From positions 1-17,337 of the forward strand of contig NZ_CAMFHL010000151.1 in assembly GCF_945952095.1 (NCBI RefSeq): DNA of 17,337 nucleotides, read 5' to 3'. Below the pieces are notes generated by a model. That model searched no databases. It saw only the letters and a list, made by a program, of their open reading frames with translations, and was not told where the DNA came from. This DNA is from an uncultured Arsenicibacter sp. (GTDB lineage Bacteria > Bacteroidota > Bacteroidia > Cytophagales > Spirosomataceae). The position numbers and the translations under genes are program-made. Positions 13,468-17,337 of this stretch are shown here, one piece after another. Each line of letters begins with the position of its first letter. The stretch's first letter is position 1.

Positions 13468-15882
13468 TTATTCCTGTTGCAGCGCCTTTGCCGGATTAGC
13501 CCTCGCGGCCTTTACGGACTGGACTGAAATGGTCAGCAACGCGATACTCATCGCCAGTAAACCCGCCGCAATAACCATCCACCACGCAGGGTCAGCTTTA
13601 TAGGCAAACTGCTTTAACCAGTAGTTCAGGCTGTAAACGGCTATGGGTGAGGCAATAGTGGTTGCAATGGCCATCTGCTTTAAAAAACCGGCTGACAGCA
13701 GCGCCACAATGCTGCTCACGGAAGCGCCCAGTACCTTACGGACACTGATTTCTTTCCGGCGCTGCCCGGTAATAAACGTCATCATCCCCAGCAGGCCCAT
13801 GCAGGCAATCAGCACGCTCAGGCCGCAAAACCACCACGTAAACTGCAGGGCTTTCCGGTCATCACGGTACAGCTGATCAAACTCCTGGTCCATAAAGGAA
13901 TACGTCAGCGGCTGATGCGGAAATTGTTTCGCAAAACCGGCCTGAACCGCCTCTAACGCCTGTGTAGTATGCCCCGGCCGGGTCTGAACCAGAAAAGCAG
14001 CCTTATTGGGGCTGTTTATCCGTATGACCAGCGGGACAATTTTTTCGTGGAGACTTTTATGGTAAAAATCCTTTACGACACCAATGATTTGGCCCTGATC
14101 AAACCGCTTCCCGATTACCGGGGGCTTGAGGCCGAACTGCCTGACGGCCGTCTCGTTCAGGACAACATTGGCCCGGTCCGAATGCAGGCGGGAATCAAAC
14201 CAGCGGCCCTCCGTAAAGGTGAAATGCAGTGCCTTATTGAGGTCTTCATCGGCCGAAAAAGAAACATATTCGGGTTGGAAATCTGCCGGCCGGCCGTCCC
14301 AGTCAACGCCGCCTGAGATCGTATAGCCATTATTCACTACGGAAGACATATTCAACCGGACAACCTCCCGGATCGTTGATTCCTGCTGAAGCTGCCGTTT
14401 CAGGGCCTGTAACCGGGAGTCGAGCTGCTGGCCGTAAGCCACCGCTTCTTCGTAACTGGAAATACGTACGTGCTCTGATGGCACCTGTACCGTAATGAAC
14501 TGGCTGCGGTCATAACCGGCGTGTTGGCGCTGCATAAAGGCCAGCTGCCGGTAGACACCGATAGCCCCGAACACCATGATTACGGCCAGACCAAGCTGGC
14601 CGATGGTCAGTCCCTGCCGGAATGCCGATGCCTTGAGCCGGAAAAAGACATTCCCCCGGAAAAGCAGCACGGGGTTAATCGAAGAAAGTAATAAGGCGGG
14701 ATAGATGCTGATGAGCAGGAGGATGGCGGTCCAGCAACCCAGCAACAGACCGGCCGTGTGCAGGTCGAACGGATTGAACGGAAAATGCTGACCGGTGAAT
14801 GTATTAAAAGCGGGCAGGCTGACCCGGACCAGTATCAGTGTAAGTACCAGCGCAATGCCGCTCAGCAGGGCCGACTCGGTAAGAAGCTGCCGGAATAACT
14901 GCATGCGGCTGGCACCGACCATTTTGCGGACACCGATTTCTTTGGCGCGGACACTGATCCGCGCCACCGACAGATTCACGTAATTGATGCAGGCCGTCAG
15001 TAGCAGCAGGGCGGCCAGAATCAGGAATATCCTGACCTTCATCTGATCGCCATGTACAAATGCCGAGACTTTAAACCCCGTCCCGAAGTGCAGCTCTGCC
15101 AGCGGTAACAGGCTTGCTGTCAGATTTTTCTTTTCGCGGTGCGTATCATACAGACCTGTGATCTTGTGCGCCGTTTGCGCCGGATCGGCCTGGGGATGCA
15201 GCCGGACAAACGTGCGGTGCGTTGTGTATAGCCAGTTGTCGGCTTGCTGCTTCCTTTGCGGAGTATTCAGCACAGAAGCTAAAGGCATCATAACCTCGAA
15301 CTGAAAGCTGGAATTCACCGGGTTATCTTTAATGACGGCCTTGACAACATAGTCCGTTGAGTCAATACGTATGCTGCGGCCCGTTACCTGTGCCAGCCCG
15401 AACAGCGTTCTGGCTTTTGACTCCGTCAGGACCAGGCTGTAGGGGTTTGCGGAAAAGCCGGTCAACGTCCCGTCCAGCACGTCGTAGCTGAACAGGTTAA
15501 ACCAGTTATCATCGACATAGACCGCATAGTCCTGGGTAAAAATCCGGTCGCCGATGCGAAGATGAATCTCATTCGGCTGTGACCGGCTCATCTGCGCTGT
15601 CAGTTCCACTTCCGGAAACTGCCGGCCCAGCAGGCCGGCCAGCGGATAGGGGCTGTGTTCCCACAATATACTTTGCGAAATGTCGGTCTGCTCGCGGTTG
15701 GTGATCAGAAAGACGCGGTCGGCAGCAGGGTGGTAGTTGTCGAACCGGAACTCATTTTGCACCCACATCATCATCAGGATAACGGCGGTAAGTGCAATGG
15801 TCAGGCTTCCGGTATTAATCAGGCTGTAGCGCTTCTGGTGCAGCAGGTTACGCCACGCAATGGTCAGGTAGTTGTGGAACAT
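13468..15882 (-). CDS. ABC transporter permease, duplicated FtsX/MacB type
   Basis: This 804-residue inner-membrane permease of the MacB/FtsX superfamily works by mechanotransmission rather than carrying substrate through its core. It has two halves, each with a large periplasmic MacB_PCD-like domain and FtsX-like helices. The opening MFHNYLTIAWRNLLHQKRYSLINTGSL is the classic N terminus. FtsX coupling helices appear twice, at KEIGVRKMVGASRMQLFRQLLTE and KEISVRKVLGASVSSIVALLSAG. The C terminus ends SVQSVKAARANPAKALQQE, the usual closing motif. Length is normal for the long Bacteroidota subfamily. No ATPase gene is adjacent, so it would have to borrow one. It is divergent from the membrane regulator at 16019, a likely controller. 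Substrate unknown. Confidence 0.92.
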   Translation of the reverse strand: MFHNYLTIAWRNLLHQKRYSLINTGSLTIALTAVILMMMWVQNEFRFDNYHPAADRVFLITNREQTDISQSILWEHSPYPLAGLLGRQFPEVELTAQMSRSQPNEIHLRIGDRIFTQDYAVYVDDNWFNLFSYDVLDGTLTGFSANPYSLVLTESKARTLFGLAQVTGRSIRIDSTDYVVKAVIKDNPVNSSFQFEVMMPLASVLNTPQRKQQADNWLYTTHRTFVRLHPQADPAQTAHKITGLYDTHREKKNLTASLLPLAELHFGTGFKVSAFVHGDQMKVRIFLILAALLLLTACINYVNLSVARISVRAKEIGVRKMVGASRMQLFRQLLTESALLSGIALVLTLILVRVSLPAFNTFTGQHFPFNPFDLHTAGLLLGCWTAILLLISIYPALLLSSINPVLLFRGNVFFRLKASAFRQGLTIGQLGLAVIMVFGAIGVYRQLAFMQRQHAGYDRSQFITVQVPSEHVRISSYEEAVAYGQQLDSRLQALKRQLQQESTIREVVRLNMSSVVNNGYTISGGVDWDGRPADFQPEYVSFSADEDLNKALHFTFTEGRWFDSRLHSDRANVVLNETAVRQFGLKPPVIGKRFDQGQIIGVVKDFYHKSLHEKIVPLVIRINSPNKAAFLVQTRPGHTTQALEAVQAGFAKQFPHQPLTYSFMDQEFDQLYRDDRKALQFTWWFCGLSVLIACMGLLGMMTFITGQRRKEISVRKVLGASVSSIVALLSAGFLKQMAIATTIASPIAVYSLNYWLKQFAYKADPAWWMVIAAGLLAMSIALLTISVQSVKAARANPAKALQQE

Positions 15883-15985
15883 GGGGCAGTAAAAGGATCA
15901 GGATCGTATTACTATAAAATCATGTTAATGTACAAAAAAATAGCATAACCGTAACCATTAAGTAAACGGAATAAGGATAAGCTGG

Positions 15986-15993
15986 TATATTTG
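15986..15993 (+). promoter_or_regulatory. Candidate -7 element of the AraC-TM-TPR regulator
   Basis: TATATTTG is an exact TAnnTTTG. Predicted transcription starts near 16000, about 19 bases before the ATG at 16019. No TTTG occurs at the -33 position. A five-codon reading frame (ATG AGT TTA GTG TAA, 16000-16014) falls in the leader and is probably incidental. Confidence 0.45.
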
Positions 15994-16018
15994 TTGGCTA
16001 TGAGTTTAGTGTAACCTT

Positions 16019-17337
16019 ATGTACAATGCAGGAGAGAGTTTTATTGACACCCTTAATAAACTGATTGACGAACGGCTTGATGACCCTTCTTTTTCCATAG
16101 AATCCATTTGCCAGCATCTGGGCATCAGCCGCTCTCAGCTGTACCGTATTCTGAAAGACGAAGCCAGTGTATCTCCGACGCGCTACCTGCGGAAACGCAG
16201 ACTCCTGAAAGCCAGAGAACTATTGCTCGATACGGAGCTGCGGATCACAGAGATCTGCGATCTGACCGGTTTTACCAGTTCCCAGAATCTGAGTACCTAT
16301 TTTACGGAAGAGTTCGGTATCCCGCCTACTGAGTTCCGGAAAAGTCGCCAGACAGATGATACTATACCGGAGCAGCCCGTGGCGGCCGGAATCGCTCCGG
16401 CACCTGTTATCCCGGCAGCAGAGCCGGTGCAGCACATACCGGTCAAACCGGTTGCCGGACCGGGCAGGCAGCTCCGGCGGCGCTTGTTAGCCGGTGCCGG
16501 AGCTGCGTTCATACTACTGATTATTGTATTGCTGTGGGTATGGCCGTCTTTCCGCCGGGCAGAACCGGCTGCGATGCCGGGACCGGCCCGCAATACGGTT
16601 GCCGTGCTGCCTTTTGTGGACCTGGGTACAGACGGGAAAAATCCGGCCTGCGAAGGCATTATGGATGAGCTATACGCCTCAGTGGCTCTGATGAAACACC
16701 TGAAGGTTATTGCCCGCTCCTCATCGGACCAGTACCGGGATACTAAAAAAAGCATGTGGCAGGTTGGCGATGAGCTTCAGGTAGCTCATCTGCTGAAGGG
16801 CAGTGTGCTGAAAACAGGCAATAAACTACAGGTAAAACTTGAACTCATCGGGACCGGCGACGATATCCGGGAATGGGAGCATGTTTACCAGGGCGATTAC
16901 ACGACCTTTTTTGCCCTGACCGACCAGATGGTCCGCGATGTGAAAACACAACTAAATGTGCTTAGTGGTACCGTTGCGCGGGATTCTGCCGTGGCGGCAG
17001 CCAGCGGATTACGTAACCCGGCGCGGACCCGGAATCTGGCGGCGTATAACCTCTTTCTGCAGGGGCGGCAGTTACTGATCGGGCGCAGTAAAGACAACCT
17101 GACCCGGAGCCTGAGTTACTTTGACCGCGCCATCGCCCTCGATTCAGCGTTTGCCGATGCCCATGCCTATAAAGCAACCGCCTACATGCTGCTCTGGGTA
17201 TTGAATTATGCCGGCGCTGAAACAACCTATGAGCCAGCCGAGCGGGCGGCGCTAGCGGCAATCCGGCTCGACGCGGCCAACAGTACCGCCTACGGGGCCC
17301 TTGGGTCACTATACCATAACAGCTATCAGTGGAAGGC
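16019..17337 (+). CDS. Membrane-bound AraC-type regulator with TolB-like and TPR domains (3' partial)
   Basis: The frame is open from ATG 16019 to the window edge (439 codons, no stop), so the C terminus is missing. Residues 10-110 are an AraC/XylS DNA-binding domain: FSIESICQHLGISRSQLYR is the first helix-turn-helix, and ITEICDLTGFTSSQNLSTYF with FGIPPTEFRKSR is the second. A proline/alanine-rich linker (111-150) leads to an Arg-Arg-Arg flank and one membrane helix (about 156-181, LLAGAGAAFILLIIVLLWVW). The periplasmic side begins with NTVAVLPFVDLGTDGKNPAC, typical of the TolB/FlgO-like domain in CadC-style proteins, up to about residue 305. TPR-like helices follow from residue 342 (AAYNLFLQGRQ, SYFDRAIALDSAFADAHAY). 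The layout suggests a one-component sensor that binds DNA while anchored in the membrane. It is divergent from the permease, a likely target. Confidence 0.85.
   Translation, partial: MYNAGESFIDTLNKLIDERLDDPSFSIESICQHLGISRSQLYRILKDEASVSPTRYLRKRRLLKARELLLDTELRITEICDLTGFTSSQNLSTYFTEEFGIPPTEFRKSRQTDDTIPEQPVAAGIAPAPVIPAAEPVQHIPVKPVAGPGRQLRRRLLAGAGAAFILLIIVLLWVWPSFRRAEPAAMPGPARNTVAVLPFVDLGTDGKNPACEGIMDELYASVALMKHLKVIARSSSDQYRDTKKSMWQVGDELQVAHLLKGSVLKTGNKLQVKLELIGTGDDIREWEHVYQGDYTTFFALTDQMVRDVKTQLNVLSGTVARDSAVAAASGLRNPARTRNLAAYNLFLQGRQLLIGRSKDNLTRSLSYFDRAIALDSAFADAHAYKATAYMLLWVLNYAGAETTYEPAERAALAAIRLDAANSTAYGALGSLYHNSYQWK

Noticed and set aside
16000..16014. Five-codon reading frame as a regulatory leader peptide
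   Set aside because: It is too short, in a different frame from the regulator, and lies at the predicted transcription start. Chance is the simplest explanation.
1..17337. CRISPR array, tRNA, rRNA, insertion sequence or phage genes
   Set aside because: No spaced direct repeats, tRNA-like cloverleaf, rRNA sequence, transposase or phage motifs were seen on reading both strands. This was by eye, not by search.

Overview
The window looks like a chromosomal stretch of a Bacteroidota bacterium, most likely a Cytophagales member of the Spirosoma type. The evidence is a lone BatD-like oxygen-tolerance protein, an 800-residue FtsX/MacB permease of the kind abundant in that order, starts without clear Shine-Dalgarno sequences, and several exact matches to the Bacteroidota -7 promoter element TAnnTTTG ahead of genes. 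No rRNA, tRNA, CRISPR array, insertion sequence or phage gene was seen. The genus is an inference from gene content, not a database match.

Layout. Bases 1-48 are not genomic: they are an Illumina P5/i5/Nextera Read 1 adapter ending in the Tn5 mosaic end, so the genome begins at 49. From 49 to 852 (+) is the ATP-binding end of an ABC exporter, closed by a strong terminator. On the minus strand, read right to left, are batD-like (3247-4686) and aroC (2168-3247), which share a TGATG stop/start overlap. A GT4 glycosyltransferase (954-2042) follows, preceded by a perfect palindrome that contains a -7 promoter element. A 67-residue helical protein (4795-4998, +) and a terminator come next. Then nuoL and nuoM (5191-8834, +), overlapping by ATGA, form an isolated pair without other complex I genes. 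A bidirectional terminator separates nuoM from the convergent ffh (8894-10213, -).

Upstream of ffh is a decayed hicBA toxin-antitoxin pair: a shortened HicB followed directly by the out-of-frame tail of HicA. Next is an exported, cysteine-free thioredoxin-like protein (10668-12332, +), then an exported polysaccharide deacetylase (12386-13327, -). The right end holds a large ABC permease (13468-15882, -) divergent from a membrane-bound one-component regulator (16019 to beyond the end, +). That regulator has an AraC-type DNA-binding domain at the N terminus, one membrane helix, a TolB/FlgO-like domain and TPR-like repeats.

Most of the window is ordinary housekeeping and envelope biology. The points most worth a second look are the AraC-TM-TPR regulator with its divergent permease, the redox-dead thioredoxin-like protein, the hicBA scar, the palindrome over the glycosyltransferase promoter, the detached nuoLM pair, and the adapter contamination. 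I did not find a clearly new multi-gene system.
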